Assembly: GCF_005405925.1 (NCBI RefSeq)
Contig: NZ_BJHV01000001.1
Coordinates: forward strand, 10,416,001-10,480,000
DNA: 64,000 bases
Direction: 5' to 3'
Source: Streptomyces antimycoticus
GTDB taxonomy: Bacteria > Actinomycetota > Actinomycetes > Streptomycetales > Streptomycetaceae
Each line of letters opens with the position of its first letter. Position 1 is the stretch's first letter. Both the position numbers and the translations under genes were made by a program. The notes under the pieces were generated by a model. That model was not told where the DNA came from, did no database searches, and saw only the letters and a program-made list of their open reading frames with translations. Below, in pieces: positions 17,835 to 26,016 of the stretch.

Positions 17835-19301
17835 GTGTCGTCTTTCCAGATAGTTGTTCTGATGGTGGTGGTCTACATCATCGTGATAGCAGCGGTGAGC
17901 GTCATCGCTCGTAAAGCGGGCAGGACGGCAGAGGGGTTCGTCCGCGGCGGCCGGGTCTTCCCGGCGGCCGTGATCGGACTCTTCATGGCTTCCGAGGTCG
18001 TGGGGACCTCGGCCAGCGTCGGGACCGCTCAAGCCGCGTTCACCTCCGGTATCTCCGCCGCCTGGAACCTCGGCGCTCTGGGAATCGGATTCGTCATCTT
18101 CGCCCTGCTCTTCGCGAAGCGGTTCAAGCGGCTCGACGAGGTGACGATCTCGGGCGCGCTGGAACGGGCGTACGGGCCCGGAGTACGGCGCGTCGCGTCC
18201 CTGACCATGATCGCCTCGCTGCTGCTGGTGGCCACCGCGGCCTACGTCAGCGGCGGCGCGATGATCGCCACCCTGCTCGGGATCGAGGCGGACTGGGCCG
18301 TCGTGATCGTCGGCGTCCTGGCGAGCGTCTACGTGGTGATTGGCGGCATGCGGTCGGTCATCTACACCAACCTGATCAATATCGCCGTCAAGATCATCGG
18401 GATTGTCGTCGTGGCAATCGCCGCCTATGCCGCCGCGGACGGCTACCACGGAATGAGGGTCGCTCTGCCGCCGCGGATGCTCGACTGGGACGGAGTCGGC
18501 TGGAGCCAGATCGGTGCCTGGCTGGTCGCCGGAGGCGGCGCGATGTTCGCCACCCAGTATGTCGTCCAGGCCATGACCACCGTCAGCAGCGAGGCCAAAG
18601 CCAGGACCGCGGGGCTGTACACCAGCCTCATCCTGATCCCCTACGGCATCCTCGCAGCACTCATCGGTGTCTGCGCGGCAGTCGTGCACCCCGAGATTGA
18701 CAGCCTGCAGGCACTGCCATCGATGGTCGTCGACCTCAATCCGTTCCTGCAGGGCATCGCGGTGACTGGCCTGATCGCCTCGGTGTTCGGTCTGATCTCC
18801 GCGTTGACGATCGGCTCCTCCACGCTGCTGCTCAAGGACTTTCACCAGCCCTACTTCAACAAGGAGAACGACGAGGCCAAGGCCGTGCGATTCGCTCGGC
18901 TGTCCACGCTCGTCTGTGGGCTGATCCCGGTCGTGGTGGCACTGTTCGCCTCGGACGTCCTGGGAGTGACCTTCCTGGCCAAGGCGTTGCGGGCCTCCCT
19001 GGCGGTGTTCGTCGTCCTGATGTTCTATCGGCCCTCGTTCGGCTCCCGGCAGGGTGCGCTGGCCTCGATCTGCCTGTCCCTGCCCGCAGTGGTCGGCTGG
19101 TACATCGCAGGCGACCCCTTCGGTATCGACAACGCCTACATCGCGATCCTCACCCCCCTGGTGATCATGACCATCGCCCAGCTGAGCGGGCGGGGCGCCA
19201 AGGCGCGCACGCCGATCGGCACGGCGCGGAAAGACATCCCCACGGCCACGGGACCCTCCGCTGCCCCGACCGACCACCACATGAGCACCGGCGCACGGTA
19301 A
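17835..19301 (+). CDS. Sodium:solute symporter (SSS family)
   Basis: A membrane protein of 488 residues with about 13 hydrophobic helices and the SSS layout: a first helix, then RKAGRTAEGFVRGGRVFPA, GLFMASEVVGTSASVGTAQAA for the sodium-binding region, VYVVIGGMRSVIYTNLIN, a signature SSS stretch, and GLISALTIGSSTLLLKDF. It should take up an organic solute, probably a carboxylate or related compound, with sodium. The C-terminal 35 residues are a hydrophilic Thr/Pro/Ala tail. Start GTG 17835, with AAGGAGA at 17824-17830. Its position inside the operon suggests it imports the compound that the other four enzymes degrade. Confidence 0.93.
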   Translation: MSSFQIVVLMVVVYIIVIAAVSVIARKAGRTAEGFVRGGRVFPAAVIGLFMASEVVGTSASVGTAQAAFTSGISAAWNLGALGIGFVIFALLFAKRFKRLDEVTISGALERAYGPGVRRVASLTMIASLLLVATAAYVSGGAMIATLLGIEADWAVVIVGVLASVYVVIGGMRSVIYTNLINIAVKIIGIVVVAIAAYAAADGYHGMRVALPPRMLDWDGVGWSQIGAWLVAGGGAMFATQYVVQAMTTVSSEAKARTAGLYTSLILIPYGILAALIGVCAAVVHPEIDSLQALPSMVVDLNPFLQGIAVTGLIASVFGLISALTIGSSTLLLKDFHQPYFNKENDEAKAVRFARLSTLVCGLIPVVVALFASDVLGVTFLAKALRASLAVFVVLMFYRPSFGSRQGALASICLSLPAVVGWYIAGDPFGIDNAYIAILTPLVIMTIAQLSGRGAKARTPIGTARKDIPTATGPSAAPTDHHMSTGAR

Positions 19302-19329
19302 GAGCCGTGACGCCCGGATCGAGGAGGAG

Positions 19330-20133
19330 ATGATGGTGACCGAGCTGGTGACCAGCGAGATCGACCACGCAGGGATCGCCCTGGTGACGCTGAACCGCCC
19401 CGAGAAGCTGAACACCATGACCGCCGACCTGCTGGAGCAGGCGCACAAGGTGTTCTCCCAACTCGCGCAGAACCCGGCCGTCAAGGTCGTGATCCTCACC
19501 GGCGCCGGCCGTGGGTTCTGCGCGGGCGGTGATCTGTCCCAGGGGCCGGGCGGCGCCGTCACCGGCTCACTGCGCGGCAACGCGGCCGCGGCGCAGCTGC
19601 GCACCTACATGGAGACCGCGGCACTTTTGCACACGATGCCCGCGGTGACGATCGCCGCCATCAACGGCGCCTGCGCGGGGGCGGGCCTGTCCTGGGCCTG
19701 CGCGACAGACCTGCGATTCGCCGCCGACCACGCCCGCTTCAACGCCGCCTTCCGCGACGCGGGCCTGTCCGGTGACTTCGGCGGAACCTGGACCTTGCCG
19801 AGGATCGTCGGCTTCGGCCGGGCCCGGGAGAAGTACCTGCTGTCCGAGCCGTTCGATGCCCATGAGGCGCTGCGCATCGGCCTGGTGTCGGAAATCTGCC
19901 CGGCCGAACAGCTCCTCGAGCGGGTCCACACCATCGCCCGGGGCCTGGCGGAAGCGGCACCCCTCGCGCTGCGACTGATGAAGCGGAACCTCCTCGAGAG
20001 CGAATACACAAGCTTCGACCAGGCGCTGGACAGCGAGGCGGCCAGGCATTCGCGGTGCGCCGGGACCGAAGACGCCGCCGAGGCCGCGAAGGCGTTCGTG
20101 GCGAAGCGGCCCCCGGTGTTCGTCGGCAGGTGA
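19330..20133 (+). CDS. Enoyl-CoA hydratase/isomerase family protein
   Basis: A crotonase-superfamily enzyme of 267 residues. The first oxyanion-hole strand reads VVILTGAGRGFCAGGDLSQG near residue 57 and the second is INGACAGAGLSWACATDLRF near residue 112. The usual catalytic Glu positions around residue 140 read DAGLSGDFGGTWTLPRIVG, with Asp in place of one Glu. That substitution makes plain hydratase activity uncertain, so an isomerase or lyase role is also possible. Start ATG 19330 (ATG 19333 follows directly), with GAGGAGGAG at 19320-19328. Fourth gene of the TetR-controlled operon, 28 bases after the symporter. Confidence 0.92.
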   Translation: MMVTELVTSEIDHAGIALVTLNRPEKLNTMTADLLEQAHKVFSQLAQNPAVKVVILTGAGRGFCAGGDLSQGPGGAVTGSLRGNAAAAQLRTYMETAALLHTMPAVTIAAINGACAGAGLSWACATDLRFAADHARFNAAFRDAGLSGDFGGTWTLPRIVGFGRAREKYLLSEPFDAHEALRIGLVSEICPAEQLLERVHTIARGLAEAAPLALRLMKRNLLESEYTSFDQALDSEAARHSRCAGTEDAAEAAKAFVAKRPPVFVGR

Positions 20134-20200
20134 GGGAACAGACGCCAGACCGGGCGGCGAGAGGCTCTGCTCGCCGCGCATCAGAACGGAGACACCTACC

Positions 20201-22612
20201 GTGACGGTTGCTTTCTCAGCCGGCGATTCGACAGACGACACCCGGCACGATGCTGCGCGAAGTCTCCCTCTTGAGGGAGTACATGTCCTGGACCTGTCCC
20301 GCACCATCGCCGGCCAGTTCGCCGCCCGGCTGCTCGCTGACCACGGGGCAGCGGTGACACTGGTGCAGCCTCCGCCGCCTGCGGCCCGTCCCACCCTGAC
20401 CGACCCGCCGGATTCCCACCCGCACGGGGCTCTGCATCTCCACCTCAACCACACCAAGACCATCCGCACCCTCCCCGAGGACGGGCTGGAAGGTGCTGTG
20501 AGGCAGTACGGCACGGACGTTGACGTAGTGGTCGTGTCCGACCATGCCGAAGCCGCCGTCGCCGCCCGGCTCGTGCCGCACGCGCTGGTCGCAGTCGCCA
20601 CCGACTTCGCCGACGAGGGGCCGTACCGTACCTGGCAAGGGTCGGAGCTCATCCACCAGGCGCTGTCCGGCTCGATGCACTACACCGGTCTCGCGGGGCG
20701 ACCTCCGCTGTACGGCGCGGGGAACCGGGCGTACGTCGCAGCCGGTCTGTTCCTCTATCTGTCATTGGTGGCCCGATTGCGCACACGTCCGGCCTCCGGA
20801 CCCGGCGGGGAGATCGTACGGATCGCGGTGCACGAAGCCGCGGCCGCGATGGAACAGAACTTCTCCGCGCAGTGGGCCTACAGCGCCACGATCGCTCAGC
20901 GCGGTGAGCTGAACCGGCCGAAGGGTCGAATACGCTGCGCCGACGGCTGGATGACCGCCTTCGCCATGGAGGGCCGACTGGCCGAACTGCTGGCCGCCGT
21001 GGGCGCCGACGACCTCGCGGACTCGCCGCCGTTCTCGTCGTGGCAGACCTTCATGCACAGCGTCCAGCCCGCGTTCGCCCGGATCGAGGAGCGATCACGG
21101 AAACACAGCCGCGAGAGCCTGCTCCGGGCCGCGGTGGAGCATCGGCTGGTGATGTCGCCGGTGCGTACACCGAGCGAACTCAGACACGATCCCCAACTGC
21201 TGGCCAGAAACTTCTGGCGCCACACGGAATTCGAAGGCCGGCAACAGCTGGTTCTGGGCCCGATGTGGCGACCCGCCGGTTACGAACCAGGCGCCGCCGC
21301 CGGAGCGAGAGCCGGTGAGCGGGACGGCGCACAGGCTCTGCGTGGCCCGGTCGCCGACGGCAGGCGCGCCGTAGCGCCGCACAGGCCGCTGGCGGGTATG
21401 CGCGTGGTCGACTTCACGACGGCCTGGTCCGGCCCCCTGGCGACCCGCATCCTCGCCCTGCTGGGTGCGGAGGTGCTCAAGGTGGAGAGCGCCACCAGGA
21501 TGGATGCCTGGCGCGGCCCGGCCAAGTCCGTAACCGCCACGGAGTTCTATCCGGATGCTGACCCGGGCGACCGTCCGTACAACCGCAACGCTTGGTTCAA
21601 CGCGCAGAACGTGGGCAAAAAGTCGGTGCTCTTGGACCTGAAGACCGACACCGGGCGGAAACAGGCGCTTGGGCTGTGCGGGGAAAGCGATCTGGTGGTC
21701 ACCAACTTCACCCCGGGCACCATGGAACGACTGGGACTCGGCTTCGATGAGCTCTGTAAGGTCAACCCCACCACAGTCATGGTAGAAATGTCTGGGTTCG
21801 GCGCCACCGGGCCGCTGCAGACCCATCGCGCTTATGGGCAGACCATGGAGGCCATGTCCGGGATCGCCTCGCTCATCGGATACGACGAAGCCTCCGGCCC
21901 TCTGGGCTCAGGGTCTGCCTACCTCGACCCCATGGGAGGTCTGGCCGGCGCCGCGGCAGCGCTTACCGCGCTCCTCCACCGTGAGCGGACCGGCCGCGCC
22001 CAGTATGTCGAGGTGGCTCAGCGTGAAGCCGCCATGGCCTGGATCGGCGAGATCATTCTGGACGCGATCGCCACGGGCGTGGACCCCGCCTCGCGGGGCA
22101 ACAGGCGGCCCGGCGCCTTCCCCCACGACGCGTTTCCCTGCCAAGGAGAGGACCAGTGGATCGCCATCGCCGTCCTCGATCAGGCCCAATGGTCGGCCCT
22201 GTGCGAGGAGTTGGGCTGGACGGACTGGGCGGAGGATCCGTCGTTGCGGGAGGTGGCCGGGCGGCAGGCCAGGGCGGACGAGATCACACGCCGCCTGTCG
22301 TCGGTGACCGGAGAAGAAGACAAGGCGACTCTCGCGCGGCGATTGCAGCGAGCCGGCGTCCCGGCCGCTCCCGTACAGAACGGCAAGGATCTGTTCGAAG
22401 ATCCACAGCTACGGTATCGAGGGTGGTTCGCCCGCCTGACCCACCCCGAGGCCGGCACCCACGAGTATGCCGGCCTGCCCCTGGAAGCGGCGGGCCTGAT
22501 CCTGCAGCCCATTTCGGCGGCTCCGCTGCTGGGCCAGCACACCACCGCCGTCCTGGGGAGCCCGGACGCTGACGGCCTTGAACCGGAAGAGAGGAGCCGG
22601 GCAGGTCTGTGA
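20201..22612 (+). CDS. Fused double-domain CaiB/BaiF (class III) CoA-transferase
   Basis: An 803-residue protein made of two consecutive family III CoA-transferase domains. Domain 1 (about residues 20-375) starts PLEGVHVLDLSRTIAGQFAA; domain 2 (about 395-790) starts PLAGMRVVDFTTAWSGPLAT and keeps the full set of motifs: KVESATRMDAWRG, FNAQNVGKKSVLLDLK, YGQTMEAMSGIASLIGY and YLDPMGGLAGAAAAL with the expected catalytic Asp. In domain 1 the matching segment reads AGNRAYVAAGLFLYLSL with no Asp, so it is probably non-catalytic. A normal enzyme of this class is a dimer of about 400-residue chains, so the fusion may form an internal pseudo-dimer. Start GTG 20201. Last gene of the operon; it would activate the substrate acid by CoA exchange. 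Confidence 0.92.
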   Translation: MTVAFSAGDSTDDTRHDAARSLPLEGVHVLDLSRTIAGQFAARLLADHGAAVTLVQPPPPAARPTLTDPPDSHPHGALHLHLNHTKTIRTLPEDGLEGAVRQYGTDVDVVVVSDHAEAAVAARLVPHALVAVATDFADEGPYRTWQGSELIHQALSGSMHYTGLAGRPPLYGAGNRAYVAAGLFLYLSLVARLRTRPASGPGGEIVRIAVHEAAAAMEQNFSAQWAYSATIAQRGELNRPKGRIRCADGWMTAFAMEGRLAELLAAVGADDLADSPPFSSWQTFMHSVQPAFARIEERSRKHSRESLLRAAVEHRLVMSPVRTPSELRHDPQLLARNFWRHTEFEGRQQLVLGPMWRPAGYEPGAAAGARAGERDGAQALRGPVADGRRAVAPHRPLAGMRVVDFTTAWSGPLATRILALLGAEVLKVESATRMDAWRGPAKSVTATEFYPDADPGDRPYNRNAWFNAQNVGKKSVLLDLKTDTGRKQALGLCGESDLVVTNFTPGTMERLGLGFDELCKVNPTTVMVEMSGFGATGPLQTHRAYGQTMEAMSGIASLIGYDEASGPLGSGSAYLDPMGGLAGAAAALTALLHRERTGRAQYVEVAQREAAMAWIGEIILDAIATGVDPASRGNRRPGAFPHDAFPCQGEDQWIAIAVLDQAQWSALCEELGWTDWAEDPSLREVAGRQARADEITRRLSSVTGEEDKATLARRLQRAGVPAAPVQNGKDLFEDPQLRYRGWFARLTHPEAGTHEYAGLPLEAAGLILQPISAAPLLGQHTTAVLGSPDADGLEPEERSRAGL

Positions 22613-22943
22613 TCACTCCTGCCGCTGACGGGGCGGAGCGGACACGACCACGCCCGGTGGCCGGCTGAGTCACGCTCGTGCGCCGCCGACCCATCCGGGG
22701 AACACGATCACCTCGATCACCAAGTTTCCGGGCGTCTCCCGGACCACGATCTGCACCTACGTGCCCGAGGTAGCTGCAGGCCGAGACTCCTGGTGTCCGG
22801 GACGGCCGTGTGCCCCCGCGCCCGTCTCGTCTCACTGGCGGGGCGGCTTGCGTCGGCCCACCAACTCCCTGCCGTTCGCGGTCTTCGGCGTCACCGTCGT
22901 CCGGGACCCGTCCCCATGAGGCCGCACGAACGACGATCCGGAC
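22613..22943. other. Intergenic stretch downstream of the catabolic operon
   Basis: No supported gene. Short frames here have neither start signals nor family resemblance. It leads directly into a short open stretch at 22944 that may be the 5' part of a gene split by the TnpB element. Confidence 0.35.
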
Positions 22944-23021
22944 ATGGTCGACGCACACTTCGACCAGACGGCTGACCTCTGGTTGATCGAAAACGGGCGC
23001 CGTATCGGACTCGTCGATCAC

Positions 23022-24209
23022 GTGAAGCGGGCGTTCAAGTACCGTTTCTATCCGACCGATGCGCAGGCGGCCGAGCTGTCGCGTACGTTCGGGTGCGTGC
23101 GGAAGGTCTACAACCTGGCCCTGGCAGCACGCGCCCAGGCGTGGGTATTGCGGCAGGAGCGGGTGAACTACAACGCCACCTCGGCCATGCTGACCGAGTG
23201 GAAGAAGACCGAGGAACTCGCCTACCTGAACGAGGTTTCCTCCGTCCCGCTGCAACAGGCCTTGCGCCACCTCCAGACAGCGTTCACCCACTTCTTCGCC
23301 CAGCGGGCCCGGTATCCGCGGTTGAAGTCGCGGAAGAAGTCGCGGAAGTCGGCGGAGTACACGACCAGCGCGTTCCGGTTCCAGGGCGGGAAGCTGACTC
23401 TGGCGAAGATGACGGAGCCGCTGGCCATCGTGTGGTCGCGCCCGCTCCCGGAGGGGGTCGCACCGTCCACGGTGACCGTCTCCCAGGACGCGGCCGGACG
23501 CTGGTTCGTGTCTGTGCTGTGTGAGGACCCCGGTGTGAAGCCGCTCCCCGCCACGGACGCGGCGGTCGGCGTGGACGCCGGGCTGGACCATCTGCTGACC
23601 CTGTCGACGGGGGAAAAGATCACTAACCCCCGCCACGAGCGGGGCGACCGTGGACGGCTGGCCAGGGCGCAGCGGGAACTGGCTCGTAAGGCCAAGGGGG
23701 AGGGAGTCAACCGGGCCAAGGCGCGCCGGAGGGTCGCCCGCGTTCACGCCCGGATCGCCGACCGGCGGCGGGATGCGTTGCATAAGATCACTACTCGGCT
23801 CGTTCGTGACAACCAAACGATCGTGATCGAGGACCTCAGCGTTCGCAACCTGCTCAAGAACGGCAGGCTGGCCCGTGCCATCCCGGATGCGGCCTGGTCT
23901 GAGTTCCGGAGCATGCTGGAGTACAAGGCCCGGTGGTACGGCCGTGAGGTGATCGTGGTCGATCGCTGGTTCCCCTCCTCCAAGCTGTGTTCGAACTGCG
24001 GAACCCTGCAGAACACGATGCCGCTCAGCGTCCGCACCTGGACCTGCGGCAGTTGTGGTGTCACCCACGATCGCGACGTGAACGCGGCGCGGAACATTTT
24101 GGCCGCCGGGCTGGCGGTGTCGGCCTGTGGAGCCGGTGTAAGACCTCAACGGAGTACTCCGGGCGGGCAGTCGGCGACGAAGCAGGAAACCCCACGGCGC
24201 AAGCCGTAG
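23022..24209 (+). CDS. tnpB: TnpB, RNA-guided endonuclease of an IS605-type element
   Basis: A 395-residue TnpB. It shows the N-terminal helix-turn-helix domain (FKYRFYPTDAQAAELSRTFG), a RuvC-like nuclease with first Asp in AAVGVDAGLDHLLTL, Glu in TIVIEDLSVRNLL and last Asp in THDRDVNAARNIL, and between them a zinc-finger CSNCG...CGSCG. All three catalytic acids and four cysteines are present, so the nuclease may be active. TnpB proteins use an RNA made from the element's right end to cut the unoccupied target site. I chose GTG 23022 because relatives begin VKRAFKYRFYP; the frame is open back to ATG 22944, but that part probably belongs to the invaded sequence. Confidence 0.92.
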   Translation: MKRAFKYRFYPTDAQAAELSRTFGCVRKVYNLALAARAQAWVLRQERVNYNATSAMLTEWKKTEELAYLNEVSSVPLQQALRHLQTAFTHFFAQRARYPRLKSRKKSRKSAEYTTSAFRFQGGKLTLAKMTEPLAIVWSRPLPEGVAPSTVTVSQDAAGRWFVSVLCEDPGVKPLPATDAAVGVDAGLDHLLTLSTGEKITNPRHERGDRGRLARAQRELARKAKGEGVNRAKARRRVARVHARIADRRRDALHKITTRLVRDNQTIVIEDLSVRNLLKNGRLARAIPDAAWSEFRSMLEYKARWYGREVIVVDRWFPSSKLCSNCGTLQNTMPLSVRTWTCGSCGVTHDRDVNAARNILAAGLAVSACGAGVRPQRSTPGGQSATKQETPRRKP

Positions 24210-24216
24210 GAATTCC

Positions 24217-24230
24217 CCTCCTTCAGGAGG
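24217..24230 (+). repeat. Right-end hairpin of the TnpB element
   Basis: CCTCC-TTCA-GGAGG, a five-pair stem with a four-base loop, 7 bases after the tnpB stop. It matches the conserved right-end structure of these elements and would form the 3' part of the guide RNA. Confidence 0.65.
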
Positions 24231-24274
24231 AGGAGGAAGTCAACTCGGTTCCTGACGATGCAGGGACGAGACGG

Positions 24275-24520
24275 GTGTTGATCGACTGGATCCGCTTCGA
24301 TGAGCTCGTCCCGGCTTTCCTGACCGGTTTGGTACTACGCCATGGCGAGGAGCTGCGGCTGCTGGCCGCTCAAGACGATTTCGCCGACACGCAGAGCAAC
24401 TTGCCACTCCTGTACCCCGACACGCCGATTGGCTACGGGATGCAGGTGTGGGTGGAGGGGGAGCTGACCGATCAGCCGTACGAGATCTATCCGGACCCTG
24501 ATCCCGCAAAGAGGGACTGA
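24275..24520 (+). pseudogene. Hypothetical protein, probably the 3' part of a gene split by the TnpB element
   Basis: An 81-codon frame (VLIDWIRFDELVPAFLTG...YEIYPDPDPAKRD) of good codon quality but no recognised family. It is acidic with no membrane segment. Its frame is open leftward to the element's right end (24239). Sequence left of the element (22944-23016) reads MVDAHFDQTADLWLIENG and, if the element is removed, continues in the same frame with VDHVNSVPDDAGTRR. I therefore suspect an original gene of roughly 118 codons, 22944-23016 plus 24239-24520. Alternatively it is a short independent gene starting at GTG 24275 without a clear ribosome binding site. Confidence 0.45.
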
Positions 24521-24592
24521 TGCGTTCTCGCCCCCCGCGCCGAGGCGGATCCCGCATGCTCACCGTGTCACAGCCCGCTGTCGGCCGGAGTC

Positions 24593-25759
24593 TCAGGGAT
24601 GCCGTTGGCGGCGGGCGTAGGCGTCGGCCAGGGCTGCGAATGATTCCTTGGGCTCCCAGTGCCAGGGAGAGTCCGGATCCGCCGGCCGGTCCCGGATCAC
24701 TTTCACCAGGCTGTAGCCCGCCATGTCCAGGTCGAGTTGCTGCTGGCGGCGGTGTGGGGCGTCGGGCGTGAGGAAGGTATAGGCCATGGCCGCGTACAGG
24801 TTCATCGACTCGAAAACGCCGAGCACGTCGGTCAGGTATGCGGCCTGGGTGTGCTCGCTGCGCACCAGTCCCTTCTTCACCTGCGGTGGCGTCGTGGCGT
24901 AATCGACGACGTCCCAGGCCATGCCGCCCAGACGCGGTGCACCCTTGAAGGTGCAGGAGCCGAACTCGGTGATCGCGAGCGGCTTGCCGTGACGCTGATA
25001 CGTGTGCAGCTCCCGGACATGCCCGGAGCGGTCCGGATACCAGCCGTAGTAGTCGATGCACACCAGGTCGAACACGTCCCAGTCCACGTCTTCGTCCTGC
25101 GCGGCGCCATACGACAGGGGGCCACGGAAGACCGAGCGGCCGACGGCGGCTGCCCGCGTGGTGAAGCGGCGTAGTCGCTGGGCCGTTTTCACCGGGTCGT
25201 AGTTGCCCTTGACCAGGTTGTCGATCCGTTCGGTCGCGGTGGCGCCGGGCACGATTCCGGGAACGAACAGCATGAACTCACAGCCGACGTTCAGGTGCAC
25301 CCGCACGCCCTGCCTGCGCAGTCGTTCTGCGAACCGTCCGGTCTCCGCGAGGTGGTCGAGGATGTCGTCGGCAGGCACGTCGCCCAGGGTCGGCTCCAGC
25401 CAGACGTGCAGACCGTTCTCGGCTGCCTCGGCCGCCGTGCGCGTGAGGCGTTCGACGCCATCGCCGGTGATTTTCACCGTGTCGGCGTGCAGCTCGCGGC
25501 GGATCAACCGCAGATCGGCCCGGGTACGAGCCGCGCTCCATCCCGTCGCTGGGGTCTCGCCCTGCCCGACTTCGTAGACGACCCCGCGATAGCGCACGCC
25601 GCCCGGCCTCGCGTCCCCTGTCCGCTTCCGATCGGGTGAGGAGTGTGTTCCGTTCTGCCACTCCGCCGCCGCGGCGTACCCTGCGGGAAGCGCCGCACCG
25701 ACTGCGACGGCTCCCGCGAGCCGCAGCAACCGCGCCCTGCTGACCTGGGTTGCGCCCAT
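24593..25759 (-). CDS. Secreted or membrane-anchored TIM-barrel hydrolase-like protein
   Basis: A 388-residue protein with an N-terminal export signal: SRARLLRLAGAVAVGAALPAG, basic then hydrophobic, ending near AAAAEW. The rest looks like a glycosidase-type TIM barrel: LHADTVKITGDGVERL, ENGLHVWLEPTLGDVPADD, VFDLVCIDYYGWYPDRSGHV and ITEFGSCTFKGAP, where the Glu after the eighth-strand-like segment would be catalytic. Relatives in Streptomyces are often labelled abortive infection protein, a name I would not rely on. No substrate can be given. Start ATG 25759, with GGGAGAG just upstream; the longer open frame lacks a binding site. It stands alone. Confidence 0.7.
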   Translation of the reverse strand: MGATQVSRARLLRLAGAVAVGAALPAGYAAAAEWQNGTHSSPDRKRTGDARPGGVRYRGVVYEVGQGETPATGWSAARTRADLRLIRRELHADTVKITGDGVERLTRTAAEAAENGLHVWLEPTLGDVPADDILDHLAETGRFAERLRRQGVRVHLNVGCEFMLFVPGIVPGATATERIDNLVKGNYDPVKTAQRLRRFTTRAAAVGRSVFRGPLSYGAAQDEDVDWDVFDLVCIDYYGWYPDRSGHVRELHTYQRHGKPLAITEFGSCTFKGAPRLGGMAWDVVDYATTPPQVKKGLVRSEHTQAAYLTDVLGVFESMNLYAAMAYTFLTPDAPHRRQQQLDLDMAGYSLVKVIRDRPADPDSPWHWEPKESFAALADAYARRQRHP

Positions 25760-26016
25760 CTCGTTCTCTCCCGTCTTTCGGATGGCAGCAGCCTGCAGGG
25801 GCCACCGGAGTCGGCACCATTCGCCGATGGTCTGCAAAGAGGGAGAAGGCGTGAGGACGAAGGACCTGCCGCCGTTGCCGAAGGAACGACCCGAGATGCC
25901 GTATCGGACCACGGCCCCGGCACCGAAGCGAGGCGTCACCTGCCTGTGCCAAGTGGCCAAGGCTGTCTGGCCGGTAGGCCGATGTGCCGCCCTCGCGGCC
26001 CGCATACCCTCACCTC

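Larger units (their letters stand above)
23016..24243 (+). mobile_element. IS605/IS1341-type element carrying only tnpB
   Basis: The element consists of a single tnpB gene followed by the characteristic right end, a short hairpin (24217-24230) and TCAA at 24240-24243, the type of tetranucleotide at which IS200/IS605 elements are cut. No tnpA (Y1 transposase) lies on either side, so movement would need TnpA from elsewhere. The left end is not certain; it is placed just before the GTG start because the reading frame on its left continues sensibly into the frame on the right of the element. Both ends are tentative. Confidence 0.6.

Noticed and set aside
17817..19604. A 595-codon minus-strand frame over the symporter
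   Set aside because: His/Asp/Gln/Arg-rich shadow of membrane-helix codons on the other strand.
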